From NCBI GenBank assembly GCA_025936205.1, contig JAICTU010000073.1:1-24113 (forward strand): DNA of 24,113 nt, in the 5' to 3' direction. Of the stretch, positions 7,206 to 14,456 are shown in pieces; positions within the stretch are counted from its first letter, which is position 1, and the number at the start of each line of letters is the position of its first letter. Origin of the DNA: Polyangiaceae bacterium. Its GTDB lineage: Bacteria > Myxococcota > Polyangia > Polyangiales > Polyangiaceae. The position numbers and the translations under genes are program-made. The notes under the pieces were generated by a model. It was not told where the DNA came from, did not search any database, and worked only from the letters and a program-made list of their open reading frames with translations.

Positions 7206-8486
7206 CGCCGGCAGCCAGACGTGGAACGTGGCACCGGAGCCCGGCTGCGATTCGCAACGCAGGCGGCCTCCGCTCTGTTCCACCACGATGGCATACGCGA
7301 CGAACAGGCCTTGCCCCATGCCCTGACCGAGTGGCTTGGTGGTGAAGAAGGGCTCGAAGATACGCGACTGCAACTCGAGCTCGATACCGGGGCCGTCGTC
7401 GCTGAAGCGGACGTCCACGCCGCCCGCGGCAGGCACCGAAGTGATCAGCAGCTTGCCCCGCCGCCCCAAGCTCTGCACGGCTTCGACGGCGTTGGTGAGC
7501 ACGTTGAGAAAGGCTTGCTTGATCGGATGCGGCGCGCAGCGCACCTTGGGCAGCTCGGGATGCAGATCGAGCTCGACGTCCAGGCTCTTGCTCCAGGTCG
7601 AGCGCGAGACCTCCACCACGTTGCGTAACGCCTGATTCAGGTCGAGGAACGCGACGTCCGCGTGTGGATCACCCGCGAATTCCTTCATCTCGCGGATCAC
7701 GTTTGCCATGCGGCGGATGCCGTCGAGCGCTTCCTCGACCGCGAGCGGCGCCTCTTCCAGCAGCTCGTCCAGCCCGATCTGCTCCGCGCCGGCGCGGTAC
7801 TGCGCAGCAAAGGCGTGCGCGGGCTCGGTCCGCGCCCATTGATGCGCCGACAGCAGCAGGGGGTGCACCGCCGCCAGCGACTTGGCTAGGTAGGAGAGAT
7901 TGCTGGTGGCGTACTGCGCAGGATTGTTGAGCTCATGCGCCACACCTGCAGCGAGGCGCCCCACGGCCTGATACTTGCGGGCCTCCAGCAGCTGCATGCG
8001 TGCCTCCAGGTTCTCCTGGATCGCGAGCTTCAGATCGAGCTGGCCCCGCACGCGCGCACACAGCTCGGCGGCCTCGACCGGTTTGGTGACGTAGTCGTTC
8101 GCGCCGTAGCGGAAGGCGAGCACCTTGGTCTCCGTCGCAGAATTCGCCGTCAACATCAGGATCGGCAGCTCGAGCTGCGACCAGCTGTTGCGCAGCATGC
8201 GCAGCAACTGGATGCCGGTGAGGCCGGGCATCTCGTTGTCGGTGAGCACCAGATCGGGCTTGCTCTCTCGCGCCAGTGCCAGCGCCTCCAACCCATCGCT
8301 GGCGACGCGCAGCTCCACGCCTTCCAGCGTGCCCAGGATCTGCGCCAGCTTGGTGCGAATGATCTTCGAGTCCTCGGCGACCAGCACGGTCTGACGCACA
8401 GCGCTCCCCGACACCGGCCGGGTACCGGAGAACGCGGGGGCGCCGTCTGCGCCGTTACGATCATCGCTCGCGGGGTTCGCTGCCAC
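7203..8486 (-). CDS. REC-HisKA-HATPase sensor kinase (soluble)
   Basis: A 427-residue cytoplasmic histidine kinase with an N-terminal receiver. The receiver (about 33-150) has the acidic pair Glu38-Asp39, phospho-acceptor Asp83, Thr113 and Lys135. The HisKA H-box is AHELNNP with His184; the ATPase domain has N-box Asn332, G1 DDGPG (363-367), the F-box region IFEPFFTTKPLG and a GQGMGQGL lid. All catalytic residues are intact. There is no transmembrane segment, so signal input must come through the receiver or a partner. The GTG start lies three bases after the stop of the upstream sensor gene, implying translational coupling; a second in-frame GTG at 8399 (codon 30) has GGGGAG four bases ahead and would begin right before the receiver. 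No DNA-binding response regulator is adjacent. Confidence 0.93.
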   Translation of the reverse strand: MAANPASDDRNGADGAPAFSGTRPVSGSAVRQTVLVAEDSKIIRTKLAQILGTLEGVELRVASDGLEALALARESKPDLVLTDNEMPGLTGIQLLRMLRNSWSQLELPILMLTANSATETKVLAFRYGANDYVTKPVEAAELCARVRGQLDLKLAIQENLEARMQLLEARKYQAVGRLAAGVAHELNNPAQYATSNLSYLAKSLAAVHPLLLSAHQWARTEPAHAFAAQYRAGAEQIGLDELLEEAPLAVEEALDGIRRMANVIREMKEFAGDPHADVAFLDLNQALRNVVEVSRSTWSKSLDVELDLHPELPKVRCAPHPIKQAFLNVLTNAVEAVQSLGRRGKLLITSVPAAGGVDVRFSDDGPGIELELQSRIFEPFFTTKPLGQGMGQGLFVAYAIVVEQSGGRLRCESQPGSGATFHVWLPA

Positions 8487-8489
8487 AGA

Positions 8490-9515
8490 TCAGAGGGGCG
8501 TAGCCGGATCCGGCTCGGGGATGGTGATGTCGCTGAGCACGACCAAGACGCGCCGCAGCTGACCGTTCCCATCCCGGACAGCGCGGTATTCGACGCTCAA
8601 ATAGCGCTCGCTCACGGCGAGCGTACGCGGCAGTCGCCGCAGATCGAAGTCCTCAGGCTGCTGGAGCAGCTCCTTCCAGGCGGCTTCGAAGCGCGGGCCT
8701 GCGCCCGGCGCGGCTTGCTCGAAATAGTCCCAGAAGTGCCCCTGCTGCGGAGCCGAGCCGAGCCACTTGGGGATCACGTGCGAGAGCTGGCCCACCAGCT
8801 TGCCCTGGAGGTCGACGCTGAACATGCCGCGGGCTTCGCCGAGCACGCGCCGCAGGTCTTCATTCTCTTCAACGAGATCGCGCGTGCGTTCGCGCACCAG
8901 CAAATCCAGGCGGCCTTGCTCCTGCTCGCTCGAGCGCTCCTGGTCGGCCCTCAGCTCGTGCATGCGCTCCGACATGCGCGTCAAGCAACGTGCCAGAGAC
9001 GCGATGGCGTCCCCAGAGACGGCATCCGATTCGGGCTCGGCTCGCCCGAAGGCGAGCTTGCGCGCCGCCACCGCCAAGGCATCCAGCCGACGAGCAAACG
9101 ACAGCGTGATCAGGACGGCCATCGATAGGCTGAAGATCAAGGTGATGGCGGCCGCCACCCACGGTATCGAAGACTGCCAGCTGCCGCCCTCGTGAGCGTG
9201 CGAAGACGCGAGCAGTCCGCCGAACCCGATCGCCGCACCCGCGATCACGAGCACCATGCGGTAGCTCAGGCTGCGCGCCGGATGGTGAAAATGGGCCAGC
9301 GGAGAGTTCAGCACGGCCCCGGGCTCGGCCTCAGGCTCCGCCGGGGCCGCGCGAGGCGCGATGCTCGGCTTGGTGGGCGGCGTGGACTCCTCTCGCGCTC
9401 GTGTACCCGTCGAGCGACTCGAGGGCGGCCCCGAACGCACCGAGAGACCCGAGCCCGGAGACGCGTAGTCCGTGGCCGTCGAGCCCGCCTGGGCGTGCTG
9501 CTGCTCTGCCCTCAC
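8490..9515 (-). CDS. Membrane HAMP/coiled-coil sensor with C-terminal PAS-like domain, no kinase core
   Basis: A 341-residue sensor-like protein. Residues 1-80 are a Ser/Pro/Ala-rich disordered tail. Two transmembrane helices (about 86-104 and 118-141) enclose only a ~13-residue loop with His/Gly residues, so there is no real periplasmic sensor domain. A HAMP-like helix pair follows (142-195), then a Glu/Arg-rich coiled coil (180-228) and a ~105-residue domain from MFSVDLQGKL to VVLSDIT. That domain resembles the PAS-like module preceding transmitters in CheA-like proteins (FWDYF, LPRTL-VSERYLSVEYRAV). No H-box, ATPase or receiver is present. The gene starts with GTG and ends three bases before the REC-kinase gene; the natural reading is that it senses for that kinase. 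Confidence 0.82.
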   Translation of the reverse strand: MRAEQQHAQAGSTATDYASPGSGLSVRSGPPSSRSTGTRAREESTPPTKPSIAPRAAPAEPEAEPGAVLNSPLAHFHHPARSLSYRMVLVIAGAAIGFGGLLASSHAHEGGSWQSSIPWVAAAITLIFSLSMAVLITLSFARRLDALAVAARKLAFGRAEPESDAVSGDAIASLARCLTRMSERMHELRADQERSSEQEQGRLDLLVRERTRDLVEENEDLRRVLGEARGMFSVDLQGKLVGQLSHVIPKWLGSAPQQGHFWDYFEQAAPGAGPRFEAAWKELLQQPEDFDLRRLPRTLAVSERYLSVEYRAVRDGNGQLRRVLVVLSDITIPEPDPATPL

Positions 9516-9720
9516 CTCGAGCCTGAACGGTGCACTGCGAGTGCTCTTGAGCGACGGCGCCGTCCACCGCCGGAGCCGTACCGATGCAGGCCGGCGCTGG
9601 GTTCATTTTGGCGGCAAATGGCGGCTCGCCCGCTGTCCTGACTCGGGTTCATGACAACGCGGCGCAGCAGAGCAGGTGCGCCGAGGGCAGCGCCCCTGCA
9701 CGGACTCGGCGACTTGCGTA

Positions 9721-9738
9721 CGGTGTGCACTTACACCG
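9721..9738. promoter_or_regulatory. Inverted repeat CGGTGT-N6-ACACCG
   Basis: A perfect 6-bp inverted repeat with a six-base spacer, about 200 bases upstream of the sensor gene and 590 upstream of the receptor. The dyad spacing fits a dimeric regulator, but no known box matches. Confidence 0.3.
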
Positions 9739-9961
9739 GATCACGGCCTGGACCGCATCGCAATGTTTAGTCCGGCACCGCGGGCGATCGCGCATTTTGT
9801 CCCTGCGCTCCTCGCTGAAATCGTTTCCAGCCCGCTCGCGCCGGTACACGGCGCTGCCGAGCGTCACGTCATGCAGCCGAACGCCTCCTTTTGCTTCCAA
9901 CGGAGCGACGAAGCATGCGAAGGTTTGCGCGGCGCTCACGCAAAACGTGGCGCCCGCGCTG

Positions 9962-9975
9962 GCACTCCGGAGTGC
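9962..9975. promoter_or_regulatory. 14-bp perfect palindrome GCACTCCGGAGTGC
   Basis: An uninterrupted 14-base palindrome in the non-coding gap upstream of the TonB receptor. Its length makes chance less likely than for the shorter dyads, so it may be an operator; it is not a recognisable Fur or Zur box. Confidence 0.4.
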
Positions 9976-10324
9976 GCTGTGAGGCTGCCGGCGCGCCTGG
10001 CTCGTGCCGTTTCAGGTGCGTGCCGCAACTGCGTTCGAGGCTGCGCCGAGCACTGCGATCTGTGGAATGCGCGCCAGCACCTGCATGCGCGGCGCTCGCG
10101 TGAGCGTTGCATCGGAGCCTCAGCCCCGCGCGAAATCGCCACGCTCATGAGCTGCGCGAGCGCCGCGATCCTGCGTTTCATCGGGCGCGGAGCAGGCTTC
10201 CATGCTCAGTGCAGGCGCGCACCCACACTTGACTCATCGAATGCATCCCAGTACCACCGGCAGGCTACGCAGTGTTTGGTTAGGACGGATGATGACGATG
10301 ATGATCAAGGTCGGAAGCCTCGGG

Positions 10325-13270
10325 ATGAGACTCGGGATCGCGCGCGGAGCTAGCACTCTTCTGGGAGCTGTCGGCTTGTGCCTGCTCTCTGCAACAGCTG
10401 CCGCGCAAGCGCCCTCCCCCCCTCCAGCAGAGCCCGAGCCCGCACCAGCTCCGGCAGAGCCGGCCGTGCCTGCCGCGGCTGCCCCTGCACCGGAGGGCGC
10501 CCCGGCCGAAGCTGCCACCGCCGGAGAGATTCAGCCGGGCGACGCCGAGGCAGCTGCGGCCGCCGGCGAAGCGGATCTGGAAGTGGGTGATGCTCCCGCG
10601 GGCAAGAGCGGTCTGGACGAAGTCGTCGTCACCGTCGACCGTCGCGCCAAGAACCTGCAGAAGTACTCCGGCACCGCCGCGGCCTTCAGCGAGGCCCAGC
10701 TGGCGACGGTCGGTATCACCAACGTGCGCGAGATGTCGTCGATGGTGCCGGGCCTGGCGATCGGCGTGCAGGAAGGCAACACCGAGGTCTACATCCGCGG
10801 TGTCGGCTCCGACAACAACACGGAGCTCGGCGACGAAGCCGTGGCGATCCACCTCGACGGCGTGTACCTGCCGCGTCCGCGCGGTGTCGGTTCGATGTTC
10901 TTCGACGTGGAGCGCGTCGAGGTGAACAGCGGTCCCCAGGGTACGCTGCGCGGCCGCAACGCGGTGGGTGGCACGGTCAACATCGTGAGCAACAAGCCCA
11001 AGCTGCAGGAGTTCGGTGCCAACGCCGAAGCCACGTTCGGCACCTTCGCGCAGCGCCGCTACCAGGGCATGGTGAACATCCCGATCGGTGACACGCTGGC
11101 CATCCGCCTCGCCGGTTTCTCCGAGGTGCACGACCCGTACTATCAGAACGGGGGCCCGGTGTACGACATCCCCGCCGCAGAGAACGCGGACTCCTACGCT
11201 CTACGCGCGCAGCTCAAGTGGCAGCCCGTCAAGCAGTTCACTGCCCTGGCCGCCTACGACTACACGGCGGAGCGCGGCACCGGTTACCTCGGCTCGAACA
11301 TGCAGCAGCCGTTGACGCTGGAAAACACGCACGCTGACGAGGACGCGGCTGCCGCTGCTGCGGCTGCGGCGGGCGGGCCCCCGGCGCCCAACCCCGACCT
11401 GAACGACGAGGCGACGCCGTACGACATCAGCAAGATCGACAACCCCCGCAACATCTATCAGCGCGGGATGAACCCAACGGTGAACATGCGCCACCAGGGC
11501 GCCAGGCTCGAGCTGACCTATGACGCGGGACCGGTGCTGGTCACCGCCACGGGCAGCTACCGCTACCTGCAGTACGACCAGTACGGCACCGGCAGCGTGG
11601 GCGTGATCTACCCGGGCTTCGACTACGCGGGCACCAACCCCGACAACTTCAGCGGCAACGAGTGGCACACCACCAGCAAGTCCACCATCGCCGAGCTGCG
11701 TTTCTACGCGCCGGATGATTCGCGCTTCCGCTGGGCGCTCGGCGGCTTCTACTTCAACGAGGACCAGTACGCCTTCCTGGGCCAGGTCAACGATCCCGCG
11801 AACGGCTTCGGCGGCGGCGAGTTCAACATGCCCAACGTGAAGGGCGGCTCGATCGCGGCCTACGCCGACGGCACCTTCGACGTGACCGAGGACTGGCGCG
11901 TGCTGGGGGGCGTGCGCGTCACGCACGAGAACAAGTCGCGCAAGGATGGTCTGTGGGCGCTCTGGTCGAATTTCGGCAACGGTGGCCGCTTCGGTACCGA
12001 GGGCTTCAAGTATGCGCAGGAGGATCGCCAGATCTACACCCTGGCTTCGACTTCGAGCGTGACGGATCGCGTGAATGCGTTCCTGGACGGCATCAAGAGC
12101 TTCGGCGCGCGCGACACCGTGCCGCAGATGCTGTGTGCGGATCCTCTCCCTCCGGTCAACGGTGTGGCGAACCCGCGCGTGATCCCCAACGGCCACGGCG
12201 GCATGCAATGCGCCGTCGGGATCAATCCCAACCTGCTCCAGCAGGAGTCGGCCTACAACGCCGACCCGATGAACAATACGAAGCCGTTCGACATCAACAT
12301 GATCCCGCAGAACGACGAGACCAGTAACAACTTCTTCGACTGGCGCGTCGGCACCGAATACGACCTGGCGAAGGAGAACATGGTCTACGCCACGGTCACC
12401 ACGGGCCACAAGGCGGGCGGCTTCAACGACACGATCCGCGGCCCGGATGGGCAGCCGCAGAACCCGCCGCAATATACGCCGGAAGAGGTGATCTCCTTCG
12501 AGGTGGGCAGCAAGAACATGCTGGCCGATCGCCACATCCGGCTGAACGCTTCTGCGTTCTGGTACAAGTACAAGGACCAGGTGTTCCAGACGATCGTGAC
12601 GGTCACGCCGGACAACCCCAACGAGCCCGGTGATCAGTCGAGCAGCATCGCAGTGCGCCAGAACGCGGCCACCAGCAACGTGCTCGGCCTGGACGTCGAC
12701 TTCAGCTACAGCCTACCGCTGGGCCTCGAGGCAAACATTCACGCCCTGTTGATGGACGCGCGCTTCGGCGACAACACGATCGTGAACGATAGCCGCATCG
12801 GGTTCGACGTGCCCCAGTACAGGGTCGACATCGGCGGTAACCAGCTGCCGCGTGCGGCCCCGCTCACCTTGAACTACTCGCTCTCGCAGTTCTTGCCGAC
12901 CTCGGTGGGCATCTTCCACTGGCTGGCCTCGGCGCAGACCGTCTCCACGCACTACATGAGCGTCTATAACGGCGACGGCAAGCTGCTGCCGCAGTCCGAC
13001 CCCAACGCTCCAGCGCCCGACACCCAGTCCTTCCGAGATCTGAATCGTCCCAACGGTGCTGCACGCCTGACGGATGAAATCCCGACCTACACCCGATTCG
13101 ACATCGGCGGCGGCTGGAAGCACCCCGACGGGCGCCTGGCGATCGAGGGCTTCGTGAACAACGTCGGCAACATCGCCTACGCCACGAGCATCATCTCGAC
13201 GCCGGGCCTCAACCTGCGCTTCTACAACCCGCCCCGCACCGCTGGTGTGCGCGTGCGCGTGGACTGGTGA
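10325..13270 (+). CDS. TonB-dependent outer-membrane receptor
   Basis: About 981 residues. From ATG 10325 the protein begins with a compact signal peptide (MRLGIARG, then a hydrophobic core ending TAAAQA) and GGAAG lies seven bases upstream. In-frame ATGs at 10289-10301, near an AGGA, and at 10202 are alternatives. Residues ~30-96 are a Pro/Ala/Glu tail, then a TonB box DEVVVTV (98-104). The plug domain carries VPGLAIGVQ, VYIRGVGS, LDGVYLPR, VERVEVNSGPQGTLRGRNAVGGTVNI. The 22-strand barrel ends in VRVRVDW, with a terminal aromatic residue as expected for outer-membrane assembly. A nine-Ala run (nt 11345-11371) and a Cys pair about 30 residues apart (near nt 12131 and 12210) are probably in external loops. 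By family it imports a siderophore, vitamin or glycan; the substrate is not readable. It has its own terminator. Confidence 0.95.
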   Translation: MRLGIARGASTLLGAVGLCLLSATAAAQAPSPPPAEPEPAPAPAEPAVPAAAAPAPEGAPAEAATAGEIQPGDAEAAAAAGEADLEVGDAPAGKSGLDEVVVTVDRRAKNLQKYSGTAAAFSEAQLATVGITNVREMSSMVPGLAIGVQEGNTEVYIRGVGSDNNTELGDEAVAIHLDGVYLPRPRGVGSMFFDVERVEVNSGPQGTLRGRNAVGGTVNIVSNKPKLQEFGANAEATFGTFAQRRYQGMVNIPIGDTLAIRLAGFSEVHDPYYQNGGPVYDIPAAENADSYALRAQLKWQPVKQFTALAAYDYTAERGTGYLGSNMQQPLTLENTHADEDAAAAAAAAAGGPPAPNPDLNDEATPYDISKIDNPRNIYQRGMNPTVNMRHQGARLELTYDAGPVLVTATGSYRYLQYDQYGTGSVGVIYPGFDYAGTNPDNFSGNEWHTTSKSTIAELRFYAPDDSRFRWALGGFYFNEDQYAFLGQVNDPANGFGGGEFNMPNVKGGSIAAYADGTFDVTEDWRVLGGVRVTHENKSRKDGLWALWSNFGNGGRFGTEGFKYAQEDRQIYTLASTSSVTDRVNAFLDGIKSFGARDTVPQMLCADPLPPVNGVANPRVIPNGHGGMQCAVGINPNLLQQESAYNADPMNNTKPFDINMIPQNDETSNNFFDWRVGTEYDLAKENMVYATVTTGHKAGGFNDTIRGPDGQPQNPPQYTPEEVISFEVGSKNMLADRHIRLNASAFWYKYKDQVFQTIVTVTPDNPNEPGDQSSSIAVRQNAATSNVLGLDVDFSYSLPLGLEANIHALLMDARFGDNTIVNDSRIGFDVPQYRVDIGGNQLPRAAPLTLNYSLSQFLPTSVGIFHWLASAQTVSTHYMSVYNGDGKLLPQSDPNAPAPDTQSFRDLNRPNGAARLTDEIPTYTRFDIGGGWKHPDGRLAIEGFVNNVGNIAYATSIISTPGLNLRFYNPPRTAGVRVRVDW

Positions 13271-13279
13271 CGTCGAGCA

Positions 13280-13321
13280 GCTGAGTTCACCCTGCTGAAT
13301 TCACTCTGCTGAATTCACTCT
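13280..13321. repeat. Three tandem 14-bp repeats after the TonB receptor gene
   Basis: GCTGAGTTCACCCT is followed by two identical GCTGAATTCACTCT units, head to tail, starting 9 bases after the stop codon and ending 11 bases before the terminator stem. Copy one differs at two positions. The function is unknown; it looks like a slippage expansion in the 3' untranslated region. Confidence 0.9.
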
Positions 13322-13332
13322 GAAGGAGAGAG

Positions 13333-13364
13333 CGGGGGCTGGCAACAGCCCCCGTTCCGCTTTT
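13333..13364 (+). terminator. Intrinsic terminator of the TonB receptor gene
   Basis: A perfect 9-bp stem CGGGGGCTG/CAGCCCCCG (13333-13341 and 13346-13354) closes on a GCAA (GNRA) tetraloop, followed by TTCCGC and TTTT (13361-13364). It is the strongest stem in the window and lies ~60 bases past the receptor stop. Confidence 0.8.
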
Positions 13365-13374
13365 GTGCCTCCCG

Positions 13375-13902
13375 CTAAGGGCAGCGCAACCTGCCGCTGG
13401 CGCGCCAGAAGAACGCGAGCGGGATGTCCTTGAGCAACGCGGCGCCGTCGCGCAGCTGGAGCAGCAGGAGACGGGGACTCGGCAGCCGCGGACGCGGCGC
13501 CGGGGCGGCCCGGGCTCGCCGGCCCCAGAGCGCGAGGATCGTGCGGCAGCGCAGCGTGTGATACCCGTCCGTGCACACGTGCAGCGCGGCCTGGGGCTCG
13601 CTCTCCAGCGCGCGCTCCAGCAGCGGCCAGCAATCGCGCAGCGACTCGATCGTGGTCAGGCCGAGCGGACTCGCCAGGATGGCGGAAGCCGGCACCCCCG
13701 CCGCGAGCAGCATGCGTTCGATCACGAGTGCCTCGGCGGGGGCGTGCCCGCGCGCTCCACCCACAGGGACAAAACACACCCGCGGCAGCGCAGCGGCATG
13801 CCGGAGCGCGGCCTCGACACGCCGGCGCAAGGCGGTACTTGGAGTGCCGTCGGGGAGCACCCTGCAGCCCAGGATCAGGACGAGATGGGTCGGGGGCGTC
13901 AC
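13375..13902 (-). CDS. YdcF/DUF218-family protein
   Basis: A 175-residue protein of the DUF218 (YdcF-like) family, whose members have a Rossmann-like fold and often act in envelope polysaccharide or vancomycin-resistance-related pathways; the exact reaction is unsettled. Seen: HLVLILGCRVLPDGTPSTAL at the start, VPVGGARGHAPAEALVIERML (GG at 48-49, Glu57), a TTIESLRD segment and TDGYHTLR, matching the family order. GTG 13902 was chosen because the fold begins at once and AGAAGAG lies five bases upstream; the frame stays open to 14052, but that would overlap the divergent gene. The C-terminal ~40 residues are Arg/Pro/Leu-rich without the transmembrane helix some relatives have. Only the plus-strand receptor terminator separates it from the convergent receptor gene. 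Confidence 0.8.
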   Translation of the reverse strand: MTPPTHLVLILGCRVLPDGTPSTALRRRVEAALRHAAALPRVCFVPVGGARGHAPAEALVIERMLLAAGVPASAILASPLGLTTIESLRDCWPLLERALESEPQAALHVCTDGYHTLRCRTILALWGRRARAAPAPRPRLPSPRLLLLQLRDGAALLKDIPLAFFWRASGRLRCP

Positions 13903-13969
13903 TCGTGCTCTTCTACCGCCGCCGCACCTGGGTTGTGCTAGTCCGAAGAAGTCTCCCGCGAACGAGCCC

Positions 13970-14449
13970 ATGTCTTCGTTAGAGCCGATTGCCGATCCCG
14001 AGCTGGAGCGCCTGCTGGCGGCGGTCAATGAACTGGCGGCCTCGGTCGGCATCGACCAGGCGCGCCACGCGCCAGACGCATTCCTGGAGCGTGTCGCCGA
14101 CTTGCGGGCACAATTTGCCCGGCTGCACGCCGTGCGCGACGATGTGGAGCTCGGGTGCCGGCTGCTCGACTACGCCGAACACCGCTTCGCGCTCGTGGAC
14201 GAAGCACGAGAATTCGCGCGAGCGACCGAGGAGCTGCTCACCGCCAGCCTGGTGCTGGGGGATGCACCCGAGCTGATCGCCCCTGCCCTGCAGCGCGGCG
14301 TCGTGCGCCTCAGCGCCGTGCTCTCGGAGCCCGGCGTGCCGCAGTCGTTCGCACGCCTCTTGCGGCGGCTGCGCGAGCTGGCCCGGCAGAGCGGCAGCAC
14401 GGATCTGCGCGCCTGGGTCGACGGAGTCGTCGCCTCGCTGCCCGACTGA
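13970..14449 (+). CDS. Hypothetical helical protein
   Basis: A 159-residue protein I do not recognise. It is nearly all alpha-helical by composition, rich in Leu, Ala, Arg and Glu, with heptad-like stretches (LERVADLRAQFARLHAVRDDVEL, shortened here to its pattern) and no signal peptide, membrane segment or cysteine cluster. The start is the ATG at 13970, just outside the divergent DUF218 gene (67 bp apart), because upstream codons of the same frame are antisense to that gene. The stop lies seven bases before the stop of the convergent hydrolase gene. The coding bias (G/C at third positions) supports it over the antisense frame. Confidence 0.65.
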   Translation: MSSLEPIADPELERLLAAVNELAASVGIDQARHAPDAFLERVADLRAQFARLHAVRDDVELGCRLLDYAEHRFALVDEAREFARATEELLTASLVLGDAPELIAPALQRGVVRLSAVLSEPGVPQSFARLLRRLRELARQSGSTDLRAWVDGVVASLPD

Positions 14450-14456
14450 GCCGAGC

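Larger units (their letters stand above)
9516..10324. other. Long non-coding region between sensor gene and TonB receptor
   Basis: About 810 bases lie between divergent genes without a credible gene. The open frames here have no family features, unbalanced composition and no ribosome sites. Recognisable items are two palindromes (9721-9738 and 9962-9975), a TTGACT at 10229-10234 that could be a -35 with only a poor -10 (TACCAC, 10252), and repeated GGGTTCAT at about 9600 and 9645. The size allows a long regulated leader or small RNA for the receptor gene, but nothing identifies one. Confidence 0.5.

Noticed and set aside
7935..9128. 397-residue plus-strand frame across the kinase and sensor genes
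   Set aside because: It spans two real minus-strand genes including their junction and shows only antisense composition (Arg/Gln/His/Leu).
9676..10353. 225-residue plus-strand frame in the gap before the TonB receptor
   Set aside because: Cys/Arg/His-rich composition, no domain, no ribosome site, and its end overlaps the receptor start in another frame; most likely non-coding.
11201..12535. 444-residue minus-strand open frame inside the TonB receptor gene
   Set aside because: Shadow of the receptor reading frame; no motifs, Val/Arg/His-rich composition, no ribosome site.
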